NCBI GenBank assembly: GCA_907165275.2
Contig: OU015652.1
Coordinates: forward strand, 13,407,001-13,471,000
Direction of reading: 5' to 3'
From: Zygaena filipendulae
Taxonomy: Eukaryota > Arthropoda > Insecta > Lepidoptera > Zygaenidae
DNA: 64,000 bases
Shown here: positions 52,624 through 62,119 of the stretch, in pieces
Layout of the letters: each line of letters starts with the position of its first letter
Position numbering within the stretch: position 1 is the stretch's first letter
Notes under the pieces: generated by a model
What the model was told of the DNA's origin: nothing
The model's input: only the letters and a program-made list of their open reading frames with translations
Databases searched by the model: none
Program-made: the position numbers and the translations under genes

Positions 52624-55297
52624 GTGAATGATTATTGCATAAATTCCAATTTATTTTTCAATTAAATTTTTACTTTTTATTCTAAATTATAAAGTGTCCA
52701 ATTTTAATAAATTCCAGGTAATCATTACAAGGACTAGAACAGAAAGAAAGCCCAAAATCGATAAAAAGTTGCAAGCAGCTGCTGAATCCTTGGCTGCTAG
52801 AGGGTAAGTGTTAATAGAAATGAAAACCTTATTGATACAGATTATAGATCTACTACAGGATAAATCATAGTAGACTTAAATTGAACATTTAAATCTACTT
52901 TGATTGAACACTTTATTCAAATTTAACATCGCTAATTATGAACTTATTACAAACGATTCACTACTCACAGTTTTCTTCGACCGAATAAACCATGGGATCC
53001 GCCGGCAGACATCGAAGAGACTGTTTTGAAGATATGTATAAACAAAGGCGTGACTAGGGACTCTGACTTTGACACACTTGAAACAAAGTTTGCTATACTC
53101 AACGCTTGTTATGAAGAAACTGGTCATAGTGTGCCTAATTCATTGATGCATACAATTGAAAATGTTGGTATGTTAAACTATAAATAATACTCATGACCCA
53201 TATTTCATAAATAAAATCCTATATTATGCATTTTTTAAAATCCTGTATTATGCATTTGTAGATCAAATAATGTAATCCTTACTTTATAAATGCATGGCCC
53301 AACTGATCACCATCATGATCACCATGAAATTTTGTGTACACATTGTCAGGGATATGGAGAAAGACATAGGGTACTTTTATCCCAGATATTCCGTGGGAAC
53401 TCTGAAATTAAATCGGGTGAAATCGCTGGGAACAGCAGCTAGTATGTATATATATAAATCTCACTCACCATATTATTATAATTAGGTAAATGCATATCAC
53501 AGTATTTTAAAATTAATTAATTCTAAAGATATGAATACTGTTTGATGCCACTTATACAGAGTAAATTCAACATTTTAAACTACTGTGTATGGAGTTGCTC
53601 ACACAGGTCATTTTAGTTGTTGTGAAGCCTGTAGGGATGTAAACTGCCAGCATGTCCATGTTTACATGAGCAGGTGTAGACATTGCAGGTGGTCAGGGTC
53701 TAATAAAATTACCAAGTAACCAGTGCACGTGGCCTGTGCGAGCAGCTTGCACATATACACAAGCTATTTTATTATGTGCAAGATTAACAAATGAGCAAGT
53801 AACTTGCGCGTTTTTTAATGCATGTAGCCCACACCTTGTTCCAGTTACTTAAACCTTATGTAAGCAACGTTAGGTACTAATTTTTAAAAAGATCTAACTA
53901 TTAAAATTTCCAGATGACTTAAAAGAATTTTATAGAACTCCAGTGGACACCAAAACACCATTTGATGCATTGAAGAAGATGGATCTGCCAAAGAACTTAC
54001 ATGTTCAAGAGGATTATGTTAGATTTCACCCAGGTTGGTATTGCCTCTTAAAATAATAATTGGTTTTGCCTAGATCTGATCTTGCAAGTTCTCATATCAT
54101 GCTAATTAGACTGTAGACAGTAATATTATCAATTATCAAAAACTAGAACAAATTTATAACATATGTACAAATATATCAATAAAAATATCCAATGAACAAG
54201 ATACTCTTATGAATACTAGCTGTACCCTGCAGTTTCACCTGCAGTAATTTCGGAGTACCCGTGGGAATTCCGGGATAAAAAGTACCCTATGTTCTTCTCT
54301 GTACCCTTGACAACGTGTATGCGAAATTTCGTGATCGGATGAGTCGTTAAGCCATGAAAGTGTAACGAATAAACAACCAAACTCACTTTTGTATTTATAT
54401 TAGTTAGGAAGTTAGGATTCATAGGCTTTTTATTGAGTAAAGAAACAAAAATTTATTTCTTACTTTGACTCTGCTATCCAGTTGACTTGCGTATCAGCTA
54501 TGAGAATAAATATAATATCTAATATGGTTCCACTAAGTTACTAAAATTCAGTGCAACTTGGGCTATACAGTGTATTAAGTTTAGGCCATACAACTAAGAT
54601 AGACTAGAGTGCTACATAACACAGAATCCTAATCTAATATATATAAATCACGTGTCACGTTGTTTGTCTGCTATGGACTCAGAAACTACTGAACGGATTT
54701 TGATAAAATTTTGCAACCATTTATAATATGGTCCAACTTAAAAGATAGGATAGTTTTTATCCCGGAATTCCCTCGGGAACTGAAGGACATAGAGTACTTT
54801 TTTCCCGCAACCTCCGCGGGAACTCCGAAATTACCGCGGATGAAATCGCGGGGGACAGCTAGTATTATTATAAAAATGCAAATGTGAGTTAGTTACACTT
54901 TCACACATTAACTACTGTAATCAACTGTTTATTGTGAAATTTTGCATACATATTGTCAATGGTACTGAAAAATATGTGGGGAACTTTTTGAAGCCGGTGA
55001 AAATGCAGGGAAAAAACCCTAGTGTGTGCGGATTGCAAACTAGTTTGTAAAGCATTTTTTTTTTTTTTTACTATATCTCTTGTTACTGTCCATGACTCCA
55101 TGCCCTTAGTTTGCTGGTATTACAATAAAATTTTGTACTTGGGAGGGACTCCTGCCTATATTTAAAAAAATATTTTTACAGATAAAGATACCCTGTTCAA
55201 TGGCAAATCAGCGTTCCCAAAGAGTTCAACCATAGTGTCTGGATTGAAAACGAGGAAGAAATATGAAGGTTACTCTGCTAAAAGATCTTGGCCTTAA
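52579..55297 (+). CDS. mRpL50: Mitochondrial ribosomal protein L50 (mL50), complete, five exons
   Basis: A structural protein of the mitochondrial large ribosomal subunit (39S/54S), made in the cytosol and imported. Exons 52579-52623, 52718-52803, 52971-53167, 53914-54033 and 55182-55297 join in consistent phases (0, 2, 1, 1) to 187 codons plus TAA. The first 15 residues, MLRNAFLTLSRNNVQ, are Arg/Ser-rich and lack acidic residues, as in a mitochondrial presequence. The body has the family features: an RPNKPWDPP entry motif, a helical segment, ETGHSVPNS(L)MH (counterpart of GHVVPNS in vertebrate L50), DDLKEFYRTPV, FDALKKMDLPKNLHV and a short C-terminal tail. It is somewhat longer than vertebrate L50 (about 158 aa). 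Codon use is AT-rich, unlike MED13. Helitron copies occupy parts of introns 3 and 4. Confidence 0.92.
52718..52803 (+). CDS. mRpL50: mRpL50 exon 2
   Basis: 86 nt, acceptor attccag, donor gtaagt, phase 0 to 2. Encodes a basic stretch with TERKPKIDKKLQAAAESLAA. Confidence 0.88.
52971..53167 (+). CDS. mRpL50: mRpL50 exon 3
   Basis: 197 nt, acceptor ctcacag, donor gtatgt, phase 2 to 1. Encodes FLRPNKPWDPPADIEETVLK through GHSVPNSLMHTIENV, the most conserved L50 segment. Confidence 0.92.
53276..53442 (+). mobile_element. Lep1-like Helitron in mRpL50 intron 3
   Basis: Starts TCCTTACTTTATAAATGCAT and ends GGGTGAAATCGCTGGGAACA, GCAGCTAG. Intron 3 otherwise (53443-53913) holds GC-variable unclassified sequence. 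Confidence 0.75.
53914..54033 (+). CDS. mRpL50: mRpL50 exon 4
   Basis: 120 nt, acceptor ttccag, donor gttggt (weak), phase 1 to 1. Encodes DDLKEFYRTPVDTKTPFDAL and LPKNLHVQEDYVRFHP. Confidence 0.9.
54216..54409 (-). mobile_element. Lep1-like Helitron in mRpL50 intron 4, intact copy
   Basis: Plus strand CTAGCTGTACCCTGCAGTTT, GAATTCCGGGATAAAAAGTA, TTGACAACGTGTATGCGAAA and, distally, ATTTATATTAGTTAGGA (reverse complement starts TCCTAAC). Confidence 0.8.
54633..54862 (+). mobile_element. Lep1-like Helitron in mRpL50 intron 4
   Basis: Starts TCTAATATATATAAATCACG and ends GGATGAAATCGCGGGGGACA, GCTAG. The CCC.GGGAACT hairpin region occurs twice. A partial copy (54863-55022) follows directly. Confidence 0.78.
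54863..55022 (+). mobile_element. Lep1-like Helitron, diverged, abutting the previous copy
   Basis: TAAAAATGCAAATGTGAGTT, TTTCACACATTAACTACTGT and GAAATTTTGCATACATATTG follow the family order; ends near AAAACCCTAG. Confidence 0.6.
55182..55297 (+). CDS. mRpL50: mRpL50 exon 5 (stop codon)
   Basis: 116 nt, acceptor tttacag, phase 1. Encodes a Lys-rich tail ending YSAKRSWP and TAA at 55295-55297. Confidence 0.9.
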
Positions 55298-55331
55298 ATA
55301 TGCATTATCTAATTGGATTTTAATCACTAAA

Positions 55332-55337
55332 AATAAA
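55332..55337 (+). terminator. mRpL50: mRpL50 polyadenylation signal AATAAA
   Basis: Canonical AATAAA 35 nt after the stop codon, followed by a TTCTGTTTTTATTTTA U-rich region at about 55361-55377, as expected for 3' end formation. Confidence 0.75.
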
Positions 55338-55557
55338 GTATATACTTAGGTAGAAAAAAATTCTGTTTTTATTTTATTAGGTACTAATATTAATTTCAAG
55401 GAGCAAGAACAATATCAGTAGCGAATCTTCGGGCGTCGCGCCGCGCTAGGTACCTTCTGTAGGTAGGTAGTTTGGTTAGTGGCAACAAATTGATGATTTG
55501 GGGTCATTAATACAAAAGAAAATTAGCATATCAGTGTTTGGAGCATAATCTTTCTAA

Positions 55558-56206
55558 TAGGGTACTTGCATGAATTTATTTTTTCAGTCTATTTTAAAGA
55601 TATATTATGGCCTACTTAAAAAAAGCAAGAAAAAGAAAATATATATATATATATATATAAATATAAAATAATGAAATAGAGCGTTTCAAAGTTCCTACTT
55701 TTAGTCCTTAACGCCGAAACGCGGAATGACGTCACTTGTTTAAAATTACGCCTTATTAATCTGTGATAGAAATGTCACTGTCGTATTGACAGGGTCATGT
55801 GACACTGACAGACATAACTTCAATATCTAAAAGCGAAATTAAGGTTGAACTGTGTCGATTTACTTCCAAAAGTTCCAGTAAAGAATCGAAATGCATGTTA
55901 CCAATGCATTTTAAACTAAAAAACTTCAGAAAATGGAAAATATGCATTGACTGTATGCACTTAGTTTCTTTTGCCTTCTCTGAAAGAGGTAAATGTTTCC
56001 TAAAAAAATAAAAGTGACGTCATGTGTCAAGCTTGGCTGTGATTGGTGTTTCGTTGCAACGTTCCATTTCACAAAATTAAAAGTTGAATATTTTGGAAAC
56101 TATTGAAATTTTTTTAGTAAATCTTTCACGATAACGCTTTTCTAAGGCTCTATTTTTGAAATATTGACACAATTTCTTATTATAAATTTCATGCAAGTAC
56201 CCTATT
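55558..56206. mobile_element. TA-flanked element with AATAGGGTACTTGCATGAA ends
   Basis: Left ATAGGGTACTTGCATGAATT and right AATTTCATGCAAGTACCCTA are inverted, with TA outside each. About 650 bp, contains (AT)n at 55641-55660 and TGACGTCA at 55727-55734 and 56015-56022. A short frame inside shows no known domain. Confidence 0.75.
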
Positions 56207-56879
56207 AACTTCAAACTAGACCTTAGACTTCAAAGCAAAATAAGTACCTATAATATTTGTATTGGGATCGTTGTACTTGATTGCACGCTGTGATTGTACG
56301 GTTTTCAGCACGTAGTGATTACCTTCTCTCTGGTTTCCAGAGCTCTTGACTGTCACCAAAGGAAATGTCATATTATTTTCATGGGCTATAACCTCAGAAC
56401 TTCTTCTGAGGCTATAACGCACATAAAAAGCCTTTGTGAATTCAACCTTCGTAAAATATGGAAAATCTACTTTGAATGTTGTTTATCGCCACAATAAATA
56501 GATGATGAGACGAAATAAAACCGTCAACTTTGGTTCCCGCCAAAAAATCCACCATGAATTTATTTTAAAAAATTTAATGGACTTTTATTTCTTTGTTTTG
56601 CAAATTAGTTTAACGTGATAAAAATTGTGTGAATATGGTGGATTTTGTTGGTGGTGAGTTTGTCGTTTTACTATACAACTTCCAACAGAGCGTCCTATTA
56701 GGGTTCAACTGTGAAGATTTGCCACCTAGTTCCGGTAAAGCATCGAAATGCATTTCACACATACATTTCGATGTAGACAATAGACAACTTCAGAAGAACA
56801 AAAATAGTACTGCATTGGCTGTATGGACTTAGCTTCCTTTGCCTTCCCCATTGCCTTCCCCATTCCCCATTTACTTACT

Positions 56880-56955
56880 TAAGACTTGGCTGTATGGCTC
56901 AACAGCCCTCACCTGTCCCAGAAGGGGTGAACATAAAAAACAACAACAACAACAA
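56880..56955 (+). repeat. Retroelement tail with (CAA)n, copy 1
   Basis: GACTTGGCTGTATGGCTCAA, CAGCCCTCACCTGTCCCAGA then AACAACAACAACAA. A shorter second copy is at 57868-57925 (GACTTAGCTGTATGGCTCAA, CAGCCTGTCCCAGAGG, AACAACAACC). A shared body with a (CAA)n tail is SINE/LINE-like. Confidence 0.55.
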
Positions 56956-57030
56956 TTTAACAAAAAAAAATTTAGTTTTCAGTTTTTGGCGGGTTCCGTC
57001 ATTTATTTCCGTGTCGATAAAAAAATCTTA

Positions 57031-57542
57031 TGGTAGGTTCACACGCGTGCGTTCAACTCTACATTCAACGTGCACATTCACATTCACGAGCGTGTAAACG
57101 GTACGCCCGAGCCCGTGAACGCGCCTGTGAACGTGAATGCCGCGAATCGGGCAAGTGTCGGTTTTTTGGCAAAGTTCAAAGGATGAATGTGCGGGCGCCC
57201 GGTGACTGTTTACACGCGCGCGGGCAGTCAGTCTGTCCCGCGCTTTCGCGACGAGTGGATCTTCATTCAACGTTGCTAAGAAAGTCGCTACGATCGGATA
57301 TTACGTACAACATGGCGGAATGGTCAAACGTTAATTTTGTTTCTTTTTCCAATAAAAATAAGTTAAGCCAAAGGATATGGCAACAACAACACCGAGATCC
57401 TCGCTGCTCGCCATTCTGGCACTGACTGACACGACGGCGTGCGTGTAAACAGCTTGAATGTCCGCCGGCCCGGGACGGGCTGCATGCCGCGCAGCCCGCC
57501 AGGCAGCCCGCCGGGCTGCACGGCGCGCGTGTGACCGTAGCA
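57031..57542. mobile_element. Harbinger-derived element with TTA duplication
   Basis: 512 bp with TTA on both sides (57028-57030, 57543-57545). Ends TGGTAGGTTCACACGCG and CGCGTGTGACCGTAGCA are inverted. On the minus strand a 27-codon frame MASSEDLGVVVAISFGLTYF..KKKQN then stop resembles the start of HARBI1-like nucleases. It sits inside another repeat whose uninterrupted copy is at 58465-58680. Confidence 0.82.
57331..57420 (-). pseudogene. Truncated Harbinger transposase N-terminus (remnant)
   Basis: MASSEDLGVVVAISFGLTYF followed by a Lys-rich end and a stop. The acidic-then-hydrophobic-then-Lys-rich pattern is like the first residues of insect HARBI1-type proteins. The catalytic domain is absent, so it is at most a decayed 5' end carried by the MITE. 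Confidence 0.4.
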
Positions 57543-58464
57543 TTAAAAGTAGAATATATTGTTTTTTGGTGCAGTATTGGACAATAATTTTTGCAGTGAC
57601 GGTTTTTTAAGAGTTAATACTGAGACCATCAAAGTAGGGTTGGCAATTATTTAGTTCTTAAATGTTCATTTATGTTATACAACATTGTTAACCTGTTTGT
57701 GGTCCTATTGATAATAAATAAAAAAAAAAAAGATACGTGACATTTCGAGCGGATTTCGATATCCTCCAAGAGCTGCGACAAAGTTCTTGCAGTGGTTATA
57801 TTATTATTCTTTACTTACCTACCTTGGCTTCGGCCTTGATAATACCGGATTTTGAAAAATAATATTTTACTTATGACTTAGCTGTATGGCTCAACAGCCT
57901 GTCCCAGAGGCCCAAAAAACAACAACCTACTTTGTGATGCGATGTATCACCCAATCAAAACTCTAGTTTTACGTGAAAACTTGACGAGCGTCTCGCGACA
58001 CTAACGTTTTGGCACCCGGAATCCCGAACATTACCGAATGTGACTTAGGACACACGACTTGAGCCGATTGGCCCGATTGTACCAAACAGACTTTTGTGTA
58101 CCTGGCACGTAGATAAAAACTGGAGGACGAGGAGCATGTAAACAAAGTTAAATGAACAAGGTTTTACAGATTGTTACTTGAATTAACATCTGTAGATGAA
58201 TCCCAAACTTGTTTGAAGCAAGTCCTGTCCTTATAGCAGGTGAAGATACTAAAATGTTTATTAAGTATCTACCTATTTTGAAAAACACTATTTCCATCTC
58301 TCCGACGAATGCTGAAGTCAAAAATTAACTAACTCTAAAGAAGTTGGACAAATATAATGACTTCTTTTTTATTTTATAATGCATTTAGCCAATTTCAAGT
58401 AATATAGATAAAAATATATATCTGTTGGTAATTGTAAGCTATGGTAGGTACTATAGATTGCATG

Positions 58465-58680
58465 AACTTTCTCGGAGCTCTTGGAGGAAATCAGCTCGAA
58501 ATGTCATGTATCTTCTTGAGCACATAAAAAACCGTCACTGTGAAAATTATTGTCCAATACAGCACCTTATAACACAACAAAATCCATGTTTAACCATTTT
58601 TTAGCGAAAATAAATGACAGTACCTACCGCCATCTTTGATTCCCGCCAAAAACTCATCGTTTTACAAGTCGCAGGTCTCT
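58465..58680 (-). repeat. Uninterrupted copy of the repeat hit by the Harbinger element
   Basis: The reverse complement contains GAGTTTTTGGCGGGAATC, CTAAAAAATGGTTAAACATG, GTATTGGACAATAATTTTCA and TGACATTTCGAGCTGATTTC. The same order occurs at 56972-57030 plus 57543-57800, where the TTA is split by the 512-bp Harbinger element. Confidence 0.75.
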
Positions 58681-58729
58681 ACACTTGACTAGGTTTCAAT
58701 AAAATATCAATGTATTTATTTTGATTATA

Positions 58730-58866
58730 AACTGTGCCCTGCAATTTCATCAGCGTTAATTTCAGAAATTCCGCGGGAATCCCGGGATAAAAGTAGCCTA
58801 AGTTACTCCTTATAACATCAGCTGCCAGTGAAAGTCCCGTTAAAGTCGGTCTAGCCGTTTCAGAGA
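58730..58866 (-). mobile_element. Lep1-like Helitron, diverged
   Basis: ACTGTGCCCTGCAATTTCAT, GGGAATCCCGGGATAAAAGT and AGTGAAAGTCCCGTTAAAGT follow family order; the CTAG end is lost. Confidence 0.6.
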
Positions 58867-59320
58867 TTATTTTATTTATTTATTTATTGCATATCCATTA
58901 AGTGACAAAAAGGTCTTAAGATAGTTAGTAAACAGTTCTTTATGGACCCTGTTTATAGGGCACAGCACAAAACAATTCAGCGGATTAGCCGGAACAAAGA
59001 CAGACAGACAGAGAAACATTTTAAAAATTCATATTTTGATATGAGTAGGTAACTACCGTGTATACTTTCCTTACAAAGCTATTTATTAGAAATTACAAAC
59101 AGACACTTCAATTTTATTTATATGTCTAGATGCCTAGATGTATTGAAACTCACAGCATTCAACCGCCACAGTATCGTAACGCAGTTAGTGGACCCAACTA
59201 AAACTCATTTCCACTCTGGGTATTTAAAAGGTCAATATATTATGGCATATATATATATATTATATTCCTAAGTTTGGTATCAATCCGTTTCAGTCATTAT
59301 CAAGAAATCGTTATTGTATT

Positions 59321-59600
59321 CCACCCATCTCGGACAAAGTCACGGGTGGAAGTATAGTCTAGTACTAGTAAATTCATTAGGTTTCCCCGGGCTGAATTCC
59401 ACCCAGACAAAGCCGCGGACAGAAGTAAAGTCTAGTACCAAAATAACTTCATTATGTTTCCCTGGGCTGAATTCCACCAGAACAAAGTCGCGCGCGGAAG
59501 TATAGTCTAGTACAATATTAAATTCATTAAGTTTCCTTGGGCTGAATTGCACCCGGTCAAAGCCGCGAATGGAATTATAGTCTTATAAATTCATTATTTT
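59321..59600. repeat. Minisatellite, about 3.7 copies of a 75-bp unit
   Basis: Units at 59321-59398, 59399-59473, 59474-59548 and a partial 59549-59600. Each contains CCACCC, GACAAAGYCGCG, GGAAGTATAGTCTAGTAC, AATTCATTA.GTTTCC and GGGCTGAATT. Units differ by scattered changes. The unit length of 75 is divisible by 3, so frames stay open across it; this is not evidence for coding. Confidence 0.88.
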
Positions 59601-59802
59601 AATATTTTGAGATGTTTTAGTGAATTGGCGTATCAGCACTGATTTATCGCAACTGTTTAATGCGATGACCTAGAGATCTTAACATTCATACAACAAGCTA
59701 CATTGAAACGTAGTGATTATAATAGGTATTATCTTTGCTGCTCCTTGTACCTGCTAGTCCAAAGAGTACCTACACTATGAGCCAGTCCATATTTCAAAAT
59801 TT

Positions 59803-59945
59803 CGCGCCCTTATCGGTGCCAAAACGTTACCGTCGCGAGACGCTCGTAAAACTTGAGTTTTGATTGGCTGACCAAGTGACATGACGGTTCGCTACTTATG
59901 TTTTCTATGCGTCAATGATTGTAGAATGTCAACTTGGCTGACCCC
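59803..59945 (+). mobile_element. Short palindromic repeat, copy
   Basis: GGTGCCAAAACGTTACCGTC, GCGAGACGCTCGTAAAACTT and TTTGATTGGCTGACCAAGTG; the first 65 bp recur inverted at 57955-58022 (TCTAGTTTTACGTGAAAACT, GAGCGTCTCGCGACACTAAC). The distal part matches 7109-7195 in inverse orientation. Function unknown. Confidence 0.65.
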
Positions 59946-60409
59946 GATGGTCTACTTAAACAAAGCAAGAAAAAGCAAAAAATTTAAAGAAAGAAAAATC
60001 AAGTTCGACAAACCAAACGATCGACACACGAAAAAACTAATCACAACTTAAGTTGACGTTTGACAGCTGTTTGACAGTTCCAGAGACACTGCATGATGGT
60101 GACAGGTGAGCCCATTAAATTCGATCTAGCTCATAAACACGAAACTTAGTTGGTAACACTTTATTGTCATTCAAATTTCACATCCGTCTACGAGATTTCA
60201 GCATAAAGTAAAGTACTCTGTGGATTGGCAGTATGGGCCCTGTACTCTTAGCCTTTCCTATTGAGGATAAATAAACGAAAAAAAAACTCTATGGATTTCA
60301 GGGACCTTCAGTAAGCTTTGTTGGTGTTTTTTCGAAATTTTTAATTTATTTATTTTGTTCGAATATTATAAATGATAATAGGTCGACAGTGTAAAATGAG
60401 CTAATAAAA

Positions 60410-60468
60410 ATGAATTTCTTACTTGTATTCTTTTCGATATTTTTGTTTATTTATACTTGCGTTTCGTG
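60410..60468 (+). CDS. hob: hobbit exon 1 (membrane anchor)
   Basis: 59 nt from ATG (A-rich context, AAAAATGA) to donor gtaaga, phase 2. Encodes an almost fully hydrophobic N-terminal segment. Confidence 0.75.
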
Positions 60469-62075
60469 GTAAGAAAATTTCTAATTGGAAACTAATCTGA
60501 TTTTTTGTTATTTCATTACTTACCGCTTCATTATTTATCCGCGTTATGTGTATTTTTAGGCTTCTCCCAAGACTATTAGCATGGCTGTTTAAACGAAAGT
60601 ATCATATCAAACTGAAAATAGGGAGAATCGCTGTACCTAAATTGATATTAAAAGATGTTAGCTTATCAAAAGATGGATATTTTATTGTAAGTATTAGTAA
60701 ACACTATTGTGGCTATAGTAAACATGTGTTTTTACTAGTATGATTTTTTGAGGGCCTATCTCAACACTTCAAAACACAAGCTGCAAGCTTGTGTCGTTGA
60801 CATGAAGTTCAAGAACATAGGTCTAACTTTGGTGCTTGTACAGCTAGCTTTCCAGTTCTTCATCTCAGACCAATTAAAAACTTATTTTTGATATTTAAGG
60901 TATTATATTGCGGTAGATAGATCAGTGGATCCCCAAAGTACGGGTTGCAAGAACCGAAAATATAAAAATAAATGGATGTACCAAACTTATTGAGATTCAA
61001 ATTAACTAAAATTAAAGTTGATATTTACATGTTAATAAATAGTAGTGAGTCCTGAGTTTAGAAGTTTTTGTTAGGTGGGTTGCGATCCAGTCAACCTTGG
61101 GGACCACTGAGATTGATAAAGTTAATCTCTTTACTACTTTTTAAATCTGTGTTTAATTTTCAAGTACCTACTGTTTTAAACTCCAGAGATGTACCAAAGA
61201 TATTACAGAAATCCATTATTTTTTTTATTTACAATTTTACTACAAAGAGTATTTTTTTTTCAGAATATCAGCGAAATTTCATTCCGTAGCAGTTTCTTCA
61301 ATTCCGAAATCAATAAACTCCTCTATGTTGTGATAAAAGACATTGTAGTGTCTAACAATGTGGAGGAAAAAAGAAGTGTTGTAGTTGAGACTATCCTTAA
61401 ACCATTGCTATCAAAACAAAATTCGACTACCTCTAAAAGTGGCGCAGACTGTGATATCAGCAGTTCTGTAACCTTTGATAAAAATCTGAGAAGAATAACA
61501 CAAAAAAGTCTGTTGGATTTCAGGGATAAAAAGTTACCACCAAGTCTGATAATGTTTGCTCAGGTACATTACAAGAATATGCTGTAATAATATGTATTAT
61601 AGGATAGGCCATTATCATACAGCACCACTTTTGTCTCAAACTAAGCTGTTTGCTGCTTAATGTCCATTTTCCAATATCATCATCCAATTGTGAAAATCTG
61701 TAACTAGCTTACTTATTGTATGCATAACAGTAAAATCCAATGCACACCTAGTGGACATGACTGCACAGTAGGGGATTATTAAGTAACTATTTTTATGTTA
61801 ATTTTAATTCAAATTGTGTTGTTAACATTGGTTAGCAGAGTTATAAATTGATATAAGTGGGTCAACTATGTTTTTCCTATGGGGCCTACAATATATTTTT
61901 AGTATGTATTATATTGATACTAAAAGAATTATAACATTATCTGGGTGTGTTTATATATCTATAGTATAATATATAAGTAATTCTATGTAGTATATACCAC
62001 GTTTACTTGGTTTCCACGACACAAGCTAATAATAGCTTACTGTGGGATCAAGTAGATCTGTGTGTTGTGATGTGG

Positions 62076-62119
<44 letters not shown>

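Larger units (their letters stand above)
55338..60409. other. Intergenic region mRpL50 to hobbit, rich in repeats
   Basis: About 5 kb filled largely by the TA-flanked element, two related copies of a sequence around AAAGAATCGAAATGCATG/AAAGCATCGAAATGCATT (about 55880 and 56740), the Harbinger insertion, an inverted pair of a further repeat, a minisatellite and a Helitron remnant. No gene is supported. Confidence 0.7.

Noticed and set aside
55799..56832. Two short frames (55799-56011, 56629-56832) sharing an ESKCMLPMHF / ASKCISHIHF-like segment
   Set aside because: The similarity exists because both lie in copies of the same repeat. Frames are short, interrupted and without a known domain.
57030..57425. 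131-codon plus-strand frame inside the Harbinger-derived element
   Set aside because: Arg/His-rich translation of the GC-rich end of the MITE; the only sensible peptide there is the short minus-strand transposase remnant.
59314..59505. Repeat-containing frame with GLNSTQTKPRTEV/GLNSTRTKSRAEV
   Set aside because: Created by the 75-bp minisatellite, whose unit length is divisible by three. No start context, no splice sites, no family.
59321..59600. CRISPR-like array
   Set aside because: Units are contiguous and diverged along their whole length, with no repeat/spacer partition. It is a minisatellite.
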